Assembly (NCBI GenBank): GCA_947475315.1
Contig: CANJMY010000011.1
Coordinates: forward strand, 1-57,359
DNA from: Pseudomonadota bacterium
Lineage (GTDB): Bacteria; Myxococcota_A; UBA796; GCA-2862545
DNA: 57,359 nucleotides
Reading direction: 5' to 3'
Made by a program: the position numbers and the translations under genes
The notes under the pieces: generated by a model
The model's database searches: none
What the model was told of the DNA's origin: nothing
The model's input: the letters and a program-made list of their open reading frames with translations, nothing else
Shown here: piece by piece, positions 1-10,610 of the stretch
How positions within the stretch are numbered: the first letter of the stretch is position 1
Layout: every line of letters starts with the position of its first letter

Positions 1-889
1 AGCCCGCCGTCAGGACGAGCAGCACGTTGCGACCGAGGCGACCGCGGATGCCGGTGCTGGCCTTGAGGAAGTCGGAGTCCGGGAGCGCGAGGTACTCGCC
101 TACGGCGCCAGCCTGACCGGTGTCCGGGTTGGCGGCGGTGCCCGCGTCGCCCGTCGGGATCCAGTGCTGGTCCCAGCGGTTGAACGCATAGGAGGCGTCC
201 ACCACCAACGCGGTGTTCGGGAAGAAGCGCCATGCGAGCCCCAGGCGCGCCTCGTACGTGTTCCGGCTGTCGAACGGCACCTGGCCGGTGACGCCCGGGA
301 TCCGGTAGTCGTGGTAGGACCAGCCGCCACCCGGGACGATGTCGAGCTCGGGGCCAGGGCGGAACTTCAGGTCCAGGCCGAGGTCGTTGCGGAACTGGGT
401 GTTCAGCGAGTTCGCCGAGACCTCTTCGTCCGTGGGCCGGTTGCGGAGCTTGGCCTCTTCATGCAGACCGAACCCGAACACGCCCTCGGGGAGGACCTCA
501 AGGCGCGTGTCGACGTGGAAGTCCGAGAACTGGTCGAGCCGCGGCGCGACGTCCTTCTCGAAGAACTTCCGCATCTCGTAGCGACCATCGAGGGTCCAGC
601 GGATCTTCTTGCCCTTCACGTCGATGCCGAGCGCGGGGGAGAGGTAGAAGTCCCAGGCTGGGATGATCGGCGAGTCGTGCCCGCGCGCGGGATTGTCCGT
701 CGGGTCCGCGAGGTAGGCGTTCGAACGACCTTCCACGCCTGCGGTCACCTCAGGCGTGATTGTGGCCGCGCCCGTGACGATGTGGTCTCCCGGGGCGCCA
801 AACGCGGCCGGAGCCCAGCCCAGGGCGCAACAAAGCGACACCTGAACGGCCTTCCATCGGCGGAGGGTCTGGGTAGACACGAAAGTCAT
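1..889 (-). CDS. Outer-membrane beta-barrel protein, truncated by left edge (GltH-like by position)
   Basis: The frame opens at an ATG at 889 and is still open at the left edge after about 296 codons, so the C-terminus is missing. Residues 1-32 look like a signal peptide (basic start, hydrophobic core, small residues before APGD). The rest alternates polar and hydrophobic residues with many aromatics, for example EARLGLAWRFFP and TALVVDASYAFNRW, as in transmembrane beta-strands of an outer-membrane barrel. No clear ribosome binding site precedes the ATG. It is the last visible gene of the Agl/Glt-like cluster and lies where M. xanthus has gltH/nfsH after gltG/nfsG; the identification with GltH is inference from position and barrel character. 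It could instead be an unrelated barrel. Confidence 0.6.
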   Translation of the reverse strand, partial: MTFVSTQTLRRWKAVQVSLCCALGWAPAAFGAPGDHIVTGAATITPEVTAGVEGRSNAYLADPTDNPARGHDSPIIPAWDFYLSPALGIDVKGKKIRWTLDGRYEMRKFFEKDVAPRLDQFSDFHVDTRLEVLPEGVFGFGLHEEAKLRNRPTDEEVSANSLNTQFRNDLGLDLKFRPGPELDIVPGGGWSYHDYRIPGVTGQVPFDSRNTYEARLGLAWRFFPNTALVVDASYAFNRWDQHWIPTGDAGTAANPDTGQAGAVGEYLALPDSDFLKASTGIRGRLGRNVLLVLTAG

Positions 890-961
890 TCGGCGCGCAC
901 GTACCCCAAAACACGCAAACGCGCTTGCTCGCGCTGCGTGCAGACGGTGTTCAGGCAGGGA

Positions 962-1516
962 TCAGAACGGCGAAACATCGGCCGGATCAAACCCGTAATC
1001 GAAGACGTCGCTGGAGAGCGCGCGCGTGTCGACGATCGCGTCACCCACCCCGCCCGTGACGTTGAGGCGGGTGTTGCCATCCTGAGCGCCGACGCCGAGC
1101 GCACAGGTGGTGCCCTCCTGGCCCATGCGGCGGCTCTCGCGCAGCGCGATGGCGATCTTGCGGAACTGGAAGTCCGCCTGCTCCTTGTTGCCCGCGGCCA
1201 GCGCCGCGTTCATGGCGGCCTCTGCCGCCTCGGAGACCTGAAGCAGCGCCTTGGAGCCGGCCAAGCTCTTCTCGACGCAGGGCTCGCCCACGCCGCCGGC
1301 CGACTTGCGCTTGGCGTCATCGGACAGGTGGGTGAGCGCCTTGACGATGCGACGCTGCTCTTCGTTCGCCTGGAGCGTGGTGGACTTCATCGCCGCCGGG
1401 TCGGCGGAGAGCATGCGCTCCAGATCCAGGGTCACCCCCGGATCATCGGCACGCGCATCTTGGACGGGGCCAGCGACGGTCACGAAGACAATCAGAGCCG
1501 CGATGATCCGGAACAT
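962..1516 (-). CDS. Small secreted protein of unknown function
   Basis: This 184-residue protein has a clear signal peptide (hydrophobic IIAALIVFVTVAG, then a cut near DARA). The mature part is alpha-helical in character and contains two cysteines that could pair (in GEPCVEKS and GTTCALG). The ATG at 1516 is chosen because GGAGGAAT lies just upstream; the frame extends further but without a signal sequence at its start. It sits between the AgmX-domain gene and the barrel gene and has its own promoter-like sequence, so it may be a cluster-specific periplasmic component. I do not recognise a family. Confidence 0.7.
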   Translation of the reverse strand: MFRIIAALIVFVTVAGPVQDARADDPGVTLDLERMLSADPAAMKSTTLQANEEQRRIVKALTHLSDDAKRKSAGGVGEPCVEKSLAGSKALLQVSEAAEAAMNAALAAGNKEQADFQFRKIAIALRESRRMGQEGTTCALGVGAQDGNTRLNVTGGVGDAIVDTRALSSDVFDYGFDPADVSPF

Positions 1517-1550
1517 GGTGATTCCTCCGACTAGGTCTGCCACTAGCTTG

Positions 1551-1579
1551 GAATTAGACGAGGATCGTGGTTCCGTCAA
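1551..1579 (-). promoter_or_regulatory. Sigma-70-type promoter for the small secreted protein
   Basis: Read on the minus strand, TTGACG (1579-1574) matches the -35 consensus at 5 of 6 bases. It is followed after 15 bases by TCTAAT (5 of 6) or after 17 bases by TAATTC (poorer match). The start codon lies about 35 bases downstream. This suggests that the last genes of the cluster can be transcribed independently of the long upstream operon. Confidence 0.4.
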
Positions 1580-1581
1580 GC

Positions 1582-1600
1582 TGTGAACAGCGCGTTCACA
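1582..1600. promoter_or_regulatory. Perfect 7-5-7 inverted repeat next to the -35 element, possible operator
   Basis: TGTGAACAGCGCGTTCACA is a perfect 7-base inverted repeat with a 5-base centre. It abuts the TTGACG -35 hexamer, so its centre lies near -47 relative to the likely start of transcription, a place typical for an activator site. It resembles but does not match a CRP site: the TGTGA and TCACA halves are 9 bases apart instead of 6. The regulator is unknown. Confidence 0.4.
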
Positions 1601-1662
1601 CACAAGATGTTTCGGTTGGACAGGCACGCGGCTTCAGAGCAAAATTCCGCCGCGAGCCGCCG

Positions 1663-3000
1663 TCACTCCTCGTGGGAGGTCAGCACGAAGGGCACCTTCG
1701 CGTCGCCGTCTTCGACGCCCGTGAAGTCCCAGCGCATCACCTTCTTGCGGATGCAGTCGGACAGGGTGTCGTCGCCGGTGGTGTTGTCGGCGATGAAGAC
1801 GTCCTTGGGCACGCCGCCGGTCACCGTCAGCGCCACGACCACGCGGCCGGAGAGCTTGGGGTTGGACTTGAGCGACGTCTCGTAGCAGAACTGGACGTTG
1901 CCGCGGTACTTACGAACGATCTTGCCGACGCTGGCGACATCCGCAGGGCCGTCGATGTCGCCGATGTCCGGGGTGTTCGCCTTCACGACGCGAACGCTCG
2001 CGCTGCCGCTGACGCGGCTGACGCCGTCTGCGCCGGCGGTGACGCCACCGATGCCGCGGTCGCCGCCGGGGGGGCCGTCGCCCGTGCGAATCAGGCCGCC
2101 GGTGGTGGAGCCCGCGATGTTGGAGGCCTCGGCGAGGCGCGCGGCCATGCCGTTGTCGTATGCGTCCGCGTTGGACACGACGAGGCCGGAGCTGTTCTCA
2201 CCCAAGGAGCCTTCCAGCTTGGCCTTGAGCAGCTTGAAGAGCTCGGAGTTCTGCTGCATGTCGTTGCGCGCCTGAGCCACCGCCTCTTCGCGGTTCTTGG
2301 GCGGCTTGGGCGTGGAGTCCTCGGCGGGAGCGGCCTCGGCGGGCTTCTCCGCGTCCTTGGGCTTGTCCTCCTCCGGCTTCTGCTCCTTGGGCTTCTCGGT
2401 CACGACGGGCGGCTTGGCCTGGTACTCGGCGATCATGCCGACGTACTTGTCGAACGAGGGCGGCGGGATGGTGGCCGTGGCCGCCCACACGCCAACCGCG
2501 GCGCCGATGGAGTAGAAGAGCAGGATGAAGCCGAGGAAGGTGGAGTCCTCGAACGACACCATCGGACGCCGAAACGACTGCGGCGCGATGGGCTGCGGCG
2601 CGGGGGCGACGACGGCCTGGCTGACGAACTGGAACAGGACCTTGGCTTCACCGATGGTGAGCTTGCCCTTGTCGCCGAACGTGAGGGCGATCTGGCTCAG
2701 GCCGGTGGCGTCCTTGGCCAACGAGCCGTCACGACGCGCCTTCTCTAGCACCAGCGGGGCGCCGGCGGCCGTGACCTTGCCACGCACCGTGTCGGTGGCC
2801 TGGAGGATGTAGGCGCCGTCCTTCCACAGGAACAGTGCGAAGTCACCGGTCTGCCCAGGCACCTGGACCGGGAAGGTGGCGCTGGGCCCGACGCCGAACA
2901 CCACGGACTCGCCCGGCGTGATCACCCGCTCCTCGACGAGCTTGTCGTCGCGGACGAGACCGACGCGGAGGACCTTGGTTTCGAGCGGAGCCGCGCTCAT
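1663..3000 (-). CDS. GltG/GltJ-like protein: cytoplasmic domain, one membrane helix, AgmX/PglI C-terminal domain
   Basis: The 445-residue protein starts at the ATG at 3000, behind AGGAAGGAAACGC. Residues 10-130 form a beta-rich cytoplasmic domain of FHA-like character (not a canonical FHA). Residues 155-177 are one membrane helix; 197-237 are rich in Lys, Pro and Glu like the periplasm-spanning part of TonB. The C-terminal 90 residues (RGNVQFCYETSL, RVVVALTV, DCIRKKVMRWDF, with Cys372 and Cys416) match the AgmX/PglI C-terminal domain of Myxococcus GltG and GltJ, a TonB-like module thought to pass motor force to the outer membrane. It follows the ExbD pair by 88 bases. Whether it is GltG, GltJ or NfsG cannot be told from sequence alone. 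Confidence 0.8.
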   Translation of the reverse strand: MSAAPLETKVLRVGLVRDDKLVEERVITPGESVVFGVGPSATFPVQVPGQTGDFALFLWKDGAYILQATDTVRGKVTAAGAPLVLEKARRDGSLAKDATGLSQIALTFGDKGKLTIGEAKVLFQFVSQAVVAPAPQPIAPQSFRRPMVSFEDSTFLGFILLFYSIGAAVGVWAATATIPPPSFDKYVGMIAEYQAKPPVVTEKPKEQKPEEDKPKDAEKPAEAAPAEDSTPKPPKNREEAVAQARNDMQQNSELFKLLKAKLEGSLGENSSGLVVSNADAYDNGMAARLAEASNIAGSTTGGLIRTGDGPPGGDRGIGGVTAGADGVSRVSGSASVRVVKANTPDIGDIDGPADVASVGKIVRKYRGNVQFCYETSLKSNPKLSGRVVVALTVTGGVPKDVFIADNTTGDDTLSDCIRKKVMRWDFTGVEDGDAKVPFVLTSHEE

Positions 3001-3088
3001 GCGTTTCCTTCCTGCCCGCGACGCGGGACTTCCTGATCCGTCGGTAACCCGAGGAACAGACACGCTGGTGCCAGAACGGTTCCCGCTT

Positions 3089-3684
<596 letters not shown>

Positions 3685-3688
<4 letters not shown>

Positions 3689-4218
3689 CCGCCTCCCGTC
3701 GCGGCGACAGGAGCGCCGAAGAGGATCGCCGGGAACATGATCTTGTCCTCGTCCATGCGGACCGAGTCCATCGCTGAGACAACGTCACGGTAGGGCGTGC
3801 CGGTCTCGCCCACGACGATGAGGGACTCGCCGAGGCGGTAGTCCTTCTTCCACTGCTTGAGCGTGTCGTGAAGCTTGACCACGTCGAAGGTCTTCTTGCC
3901 GGCCGCTTCCGGGTCGGCGATCTTGGGGATTTGGATGGTGGCCTGGAACTGCGTGGTCTCTTCCGAGGCCAACAGCAGGTAGCCGTCTGCGCGCATGAAC
4001 AAGGTGACCGTCGCCTCAGGGTCCTTGGCGGTGGCCGCGCCCGCCCCACCCAGTTCGGGCGGGAGGAGCTCGATCATGCGGAACTCGATCACGATCTGGA
4101 ACGTGAAGACCAAGTAGATCACCAGGGTGGTGATCATGTCCAGGTAAGGCGTGAGGTTGAGCTCGCCGTCCTCGCCCTCATCCTCAAGCTCGTCGTGACT
4201 TTGCCTCGACCGTCGCAT
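3685..4218 (-). CDS. ExbD/TolR-type motor protein, second copy (AglS/AglQ-like)
   Basis: This 177-residue protein has an acidic N-terminal segment followed by LNLTPYLDMITTLVIYLVFT, the ExbD/TolR membrane helix with Asp27 as the predicted proton carrier, then a periplasmic domain of about 130 residues. The ATG at 4218 is preferred because GGGAGAGGGA immediately precedes it; an in-frame ATG at 4230 lacks such a site. The gene lies 30 bases after the TolQ-like gene and overlaps the other ExbD gene by 4 bases, so the three motor subunits are translationally linked. It is clearly diverged from its neighbour, which argues for a two-TolR motor and against recent duplication. Confidence 0.85.
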
Positions 4219-4248
4219 TCCCTCTCCCATCAAGCTGCGGGAATCAGA

Positions 4249-4920
4249 CTACGACGCCTGGGGAGCGGACTTGGCCGCCTCACGGCCCTCTTCCTCAAGA
4301 CGGCGGCGCGCGAGGATGTTCTCGATGCGGATCGCCGTGTGGTCCACCGACGCCAGCAGATTGCGGACGAGCGTGGAGAGGATCATGTGGAAGAAGATGC
4401 ACGTGACGGCGATCGACAGACCGAACGCCGTGTTGTTCATGGCGTGCGCGATGCCGCGGGTCAGCAGGACCGACTTCTGGTCGGGAGCCGCTTCACCGAT
4501 GGCGGCGAAGGACTCGATCAGACCGAAGACGGTGCCGACCAAGCCGACAAGGGTCGCCAGGTTGGCGATGCCGAACAGGATGCCAGCTCGCGTCTGGATG
4601 CGGGGCTTGACCTCCATCAGCGTCTCGTCGATGGCCGCACCGACCGCGTTGGCTCCCAGGCGAGCCTGGTTCAACGCGGCGTGGACGACCGTGGCCGCCG
4701 CGGCGCCGTCATTGATCGTGCACAGCTTGACCGCACGGTCGATGTTGCCGCCCATGACGGAGTTCTCGACCGCGTCGAGGAACTTCTTCTCGTCCAGGCG
4801 CAGACGGCTCGTCAGCACCACGAGCCGCTCTGCAACCACCGCCAGTGCGAACACCAGGATGGCCAGATTGACGTACATGATGTTGCCGCCGTCCTGGAAG
4901 AACTTCGCGATGCTCGTCAT
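4249..4920 (-). CDS. TolQ/ExbB/MotA-type proton channel (AglR-like)
   Basis: The 223-residue protein has the TolQ/ExbB layout: a first membrane helix near residues 15-35, a cytoplasmic region, and two further helices near 110-135 and 155-180 with the family pattern LVGLVGTVFGLI and a conserved Thr in the third helix. TolQ-type proteins form the ring around a TolR/ExbD dimer and use the proton gradient to drive movement. The ATG at 4920 has GGAG upstream; the longer frame to 5082 adds a non-conserved extension. Because no tolA, tolB or pal follows, and the gene is embedded among Glt-like genes, AglR is a better comparison than TolQ. Confidence 0.86.
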   Translation of the reverse strand: MTSIAKFFQDGGNIMYVNLAILVFALAVVAERLVVLTSRLRLDEKKFLDAVENSVMGGNIDRAVKLCTINDGAAAATVVHAALNQARLGANAVGAAIDETLMEVKPRIQTRAGILFGIANLATLVGLVGTVFGLIESFAAIGEAAPDQKSVLLTRGIAHAMNNTAFGLSIAVTCIFFHMILSTLVRNLLASVDHTAIRIENILARRRLEEEGREAAKSAPQAS

Positions 4921-5191
4921 GGGGCATTTGCTCCGAGTGTAAAGGGCGGTTCGCGGACCGTGCCGGGCGCTGGGCACCCGGGCGCCGACGATGGGCCCCC
5001 AAAGCGCGTCGGTCGTATCACACGGATTCTCAATCTGCCAAAGCGATTGGAGTCCTCCACGGGCTCCTGACGCATTCCCCATCGTTTGGAATGAGGTCGA
5101 CCCGCATCCCTCTCACGACAACGTGACACAACAACACCATCGCACCGCCCCGCCTTCCGGGGCCAGCGCGAAAACGCGCACGGGGAACGCG
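4921..5191. other. 271-bp intergenic region between the GltF-like gene and the motor genes
   Basis: This is the largest gap in the cluster. On the minus strand it begins with short GC hairpins (GCGCG-TTTT-CGCGC around 5168-5181, then GGCCCCGGAAGGCGGGGC) that could end or slow transcription of the upstream TPR operon, and it probably also carries a promoter for the motor genes. I found no convincing -35/-10 pair and no short gene in it. Confidence 0.3.
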
Positions 5192-5451
5192 CTAGAACGG
5201 AGGATCCTGGACGGCTTCCACCACGCGATGGAGGAAGTCCTCGGTCAGTTGGAGTTGGAAGCCCTTGTCGAGGTTCTCGCGACGAATGACGATCACGACC
5301 TCGGGCTTCTGGACCTTACCGACGATCTTGAAGCCACCGTCCTCGAAGACGAGCTTGTCGTCCTCGGGCTTGGACGCGTCCTGACCGTGAGCGGCCGGCG
5401 CCAACGCGAGCCCGACGAACACCGCCGCCGCGAACGTGAAGAGCTTGGTCA

Positions 5452-5452
<1 letters not shown>
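5192..5452 (-). CDS. Small secreted GltF/NfsF-like protein
   Basis: An 86-residue protein with a clear signal peptide (FTFAAAVFVGLALAPAAHG). The mature part has a pattern I associate with small proteins of myxobacterial Glt/Nfs clusters: VGKVQKPEVVIVI in the middle and a C-terminus VEAVQDPPF; this is from memory and should be checked. The ATG at 5452 is behind GGAGG and shares its A with the stop of the upstream lipoprotein gene (TGATG). Position after the GltE-like gene matches gltF/nfsF. Too short to say more about function. Confidence 0.65.
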
Positions 5453-7175
<1,723 letters not shown>

Positions 7176-7179
<4 letters not shown>

Positions 7180-10100
7180 GGCGCACCTCCCGCAGGCGTC
7201 GCAGGCTTGGGCGCGTCTTCCTTCGGCGGCTCAGGCCACGGCACGGTGGCGAGGTCAGCCGGCGCGTGCGCGTCGACGGTCCCCAGCAGCGGATCCTTCT
7301 GGCCAGGGTGCGCGATCGGATCGATGTCGTGGAGGGCGTCGATGCACTTGTCGACCCACCGCGAGTGGCGCTTCTGCGACTTGCCGAGGTCGATGCCCTT
7401 CTGGAGGTAGAGCGCCGCGGCCTGCTCCACCTTCTCGAACTGCGGGAACAGGTTCTCTTCCAAGAGTTCCCAGTAGGCTTCCGTCTGCTCTTCGGACAGG
7501 CCCGCCGGCGGCACGACGCTGAAGCCGAGCTTGGCGTACATGCGCCGCGTCATGCCCTGCAGGTAGATCGCCGCGATGGTGTGGTCGAACGAGAGGTAGC
7601 GATCAACGTAGGCCTGGGCGGCCGCGTCGAACGCGGCGATCTCCGCCGGGATCTGCGTGAGCAGAAGGTCCGTGTCCTTCTTCTCGTTGCGGATCAGCTT
7701 GTGGTCGACGATCTTCTGGTACTGCGCCTGCAGCGCAGGGAAGGCGGCCTCGGCGGCCACGTCGCGACCGGCCGGACCGACCTTGCCGCCCGCGGCAACC
7801 ACGCGGTCGAACAGCGTGACGATCGCGGCCTGATCGGCGGCGGCCTCACGCGTGCGGCCCGCGGCGCGCTCAAGCTCAGCGATGCGCGACTGCGCCTCGA
7901 TAGCGTGATCCGGGTTCTTGGTGCCGAAGCTCTTGAGGTAGCCACGGTAGAAGGTGATCGCCCGGTCGGCGTCGACCTCCTCGTACTGACGGCCGGCGCG
8001 GTACGCGACGTCTTCGCGGTCGGAGGCGGTCGTGTAGCGGGTGGCGTAGGTGTCGTAGCCGACCGCGGCGCCGAGGTGGTCGCCGATGCCCTCCTTGAGG
8101 AAGGCCAGGTCATACTGGGCGTTCGCCGCGTTCTTGTCCGTCGGGAACCGCTTCACGAACTCTTCGTAGTACCCGATGGCCCGGGGCAGGTCGAAGACCG
8201 ACTCGTAGTTCGAGGCGAGCGTGAAGTAGAACGGCTTGGCCTCGGGGTGATCTGGGTACTCGCGCAGGAAGCGCTCGTAGAGGGCCGCCGCGTCGAGCGC
8301 GTGGCCGATGCGCTCGTTGTTCGCCGCGGCCGACAGCAACGCGTCGGGCACGTTCGGGCTCTTGGGGAACTCGGTGATGAAGCCCATGTAGGCGTCGACC
8401 GCCGCGGCGTAGTCGCCGCGCTTCGCGGCATCCAGACCGACCTGGTAGCTGGCGCGCTCGTAGGTGGACTGGAACTGCGCCCCGCGCGCCGCCGCCGTCT
8501 GGAGAGAGCCGAGCCGCATGGCCGCGAACTCGCGCGACCAACGACGGACCTCGGTGTTGTCCCCTTCCGTGATGTACGTGTTGAGGAACAAGTTCGCCGA
8601 GTAGGCGGCCTCGTCCGACTCGGGGAATTCCTTGATGATCTTCTGCAGGCGCGGCCGCGCCTCGTCGAAGCGGTTCGCGTAGAACAGCATCTGCGCGGGC
8701 AAGTAGAGGATCTTGCTCCGGTTGTCGTCGACGATCTGGTACAGGTTCGGCTCGCCGCGGGCTTCCATCTCGGCAGCCACCGCCTCGGTGGGCTCGGGGA
8801 TGTCGCGTAGCAGCAGATCGTCGGCGGACTCAACCAGCGCCTTCTGCTCGTCGAGCAGTTGGTAGACGACGATCTCGTTGCCGGCCTGAGTCGTGTAGCG
8901 GCGATCCGTCTCGGACTTGGGCGAGCGCTGGTCGATCGGGCCGACCTTCTCCGCGAGGAGCTCATTGCGCGCGCGGAACAGCATGAACGCTGCAGCGTCG
9001 CCGTACTTGTGGAACTTCTCGTCGCGCACGAGCAGCTTGTACTCGGTGGCCCCCTCGTCGTAGCGACCGGCCTGGTACAGCGCGTCGGCGAGCTGGAACT
9101 GGTTCTCGAAGTAGCCATCGGAGATCGGGAAGCGCTTGAGGTACTCCTGGTAGCGATCCGCGGCGATGCCGTACGCCACGTGGGCGTCCTTGCCGGCGTC
9201 GGCCAGATCCTGGGCGCGCGCCTTGAGCTCGATCGCCACTTCCAGCAGGTACGCTTCGGTGTACTTGCGGGCCTGCGACAGCGCCTCGGGGTTGGCTCGG
9301 TTGGCGTTCCACCACGCCGACCCTTCGCCGTAGCTCTCCGTCATCTCCAAGCGGGCCGCGCCGCCCGCGACCAGATCCGCGCTCGCGCCCGAGGTGAGCA
9401 GCTTCACGACCGTGTCCTGGAAGTCAGGATTCTCCGGCCGGAACTTGAACGCAGCGTCCGTCTGAAGCGACTCGTACACGGCGACCGCGTCCGACTGCCG
9501 CGAGTAGCGCACGAGCGCCTCAGCCAGCGACTTCAGCACGTCCCAGCGGTACGGCTTGTCGTTGCCGACGCGCGCGAAGAAGGCCTTGGCCTCTTCCAGC
9601 GGAGTGACGTTGTGGGCGTCCGACTGATCGGCGAGCGACAGCGCCAAGTAAGACACCGCGTCCGGCGCGAACTCGCTCGGGCGGCCCGTGTCGTGGTGCA
9701 GCTTCTCGGAGCGGTCGAGCAGGTCGACGAAGCGCGCCATCGACTCGTCGTAGTCGTTGAGCTTGTAGCGAGCCCAAGCCAGCTGGTAGAGCGCAGCCAG
9801 GTAGTTGCGACGCTCAGGGCCCTGCGCGAGCACGGCTTCAAACTCGGGGATCGAGGACGCGTACTGGTTGTCCTCGAAGAAGTAATTGCCGAGGAGCAGG
9901 TGCGCGGCGTCGGCGTAGTCGGAGTCCGGACGCGCGATGACGAGGTCCCGGAAGACCTGGCGGGCGCGATCACGGTCACGCTGCGCGGAGTTGGGCTCGG
10001 CGTAGCAGAAGGCCAGCATGTAGTACGTGACGTCGAGCAGCGCGTAGCGCTCGGACGGCGCGACGGTGGCGTTGTCATTGACGATGCGATCCAGCAGCGC

Positions 10101-10610
10101 GATCACGCGCGTCAGATCGATCTTGGGCTCGCCCTTGGACTCGATAGCCTCAAGGCGGTCGAGATCGCCGTTCGCGGCGTCCACTTCCTTGAAGTAGGCC
10201 GTGGTCGCGATCAGCCAGGAGTCTTCCGCCACGCGGAAGTACAGCTCGGCGAGGCGGAGGCGGACCTCGCTCGCCGGCGCGACGGCGTCGTAGTGCGAGA
10301 GGAAGTCTTCGAAGGCCTGGATGGCGACCGCGCGATCCGAGGTCTCGCGCGTATTGATCTGAGCCAGCTGCGCGTCGAAGCGCTTGGTGATCTGCGACAG
10401 CGCGAGCGACTTCTGCGAGTTCAGCAGCGTGCTGGTCGACAGCTCCAGCTCACCGACGCGCGAGCGGAAGCGCTCGATGGCGTCGTCGAAGGCGCGGACC
10501 TCCTCGGGGACCGGGCCACGCAAGTGCTCCACAGCCGGACCGGAGTCATCCGCCAGGGCCCTGCCGCCAAGCATCGATAGGAGCAACGCGATTGGGGCGC
10601 GGAGGTTCAC
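7176..10610 (-). CDS. Large periplasmic TPR protein (GltD/AgmU-like)
   Basis: A 1144-residue secreted protein: signal peptide ending near GGRALA, a coiled-coil segment at about residues 35-90, then a long array of TPR-like helical repeats (YADAAHLLLGNYFFEDNQYA and many others). Size, export and repeat content match GltD (AgmU), a roughly 1200-residue periplasmic protein of the M. xanthus gliding complex. It starts at a GTG that overlaps the stop of the gene before it (GTGA at 10610-10607) and ends in a 4-base overlap with the lipoprotein gene. TPR proteins are hard to tell apart, so the assignment leans on gene order. Confidence 0.75.

Noticed and set aside
949-955. Second LexA box (GTTCAGG)
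   Set aside because: The upstream bases do not fit the rest of the consensus, and it lies between two cluster genes without link to repair.
164-1534. Long open frame on the plus strand opposite the barrel and small secreted genes
   Set aside because: Composition is Arg/Val/Gly-rich with no domain, no ribosome site, and it lies opposite two genes with signal peptides; a high-GC shadow.
1582-1600. CRP-binding site
   Set aside because: TGTGA and TCACA are present but 9 bases apart; a CRP site needs 6. Kept only as an unnamed inverted repeat.
8859-10580. 573-codon plus-strand frame opposite the GltD-like gene
   Set aside because: Low-complexity Leu/Val/Arg/His content typical of the antisense of GC-rich genes; the TPR pattern is on the other strand.
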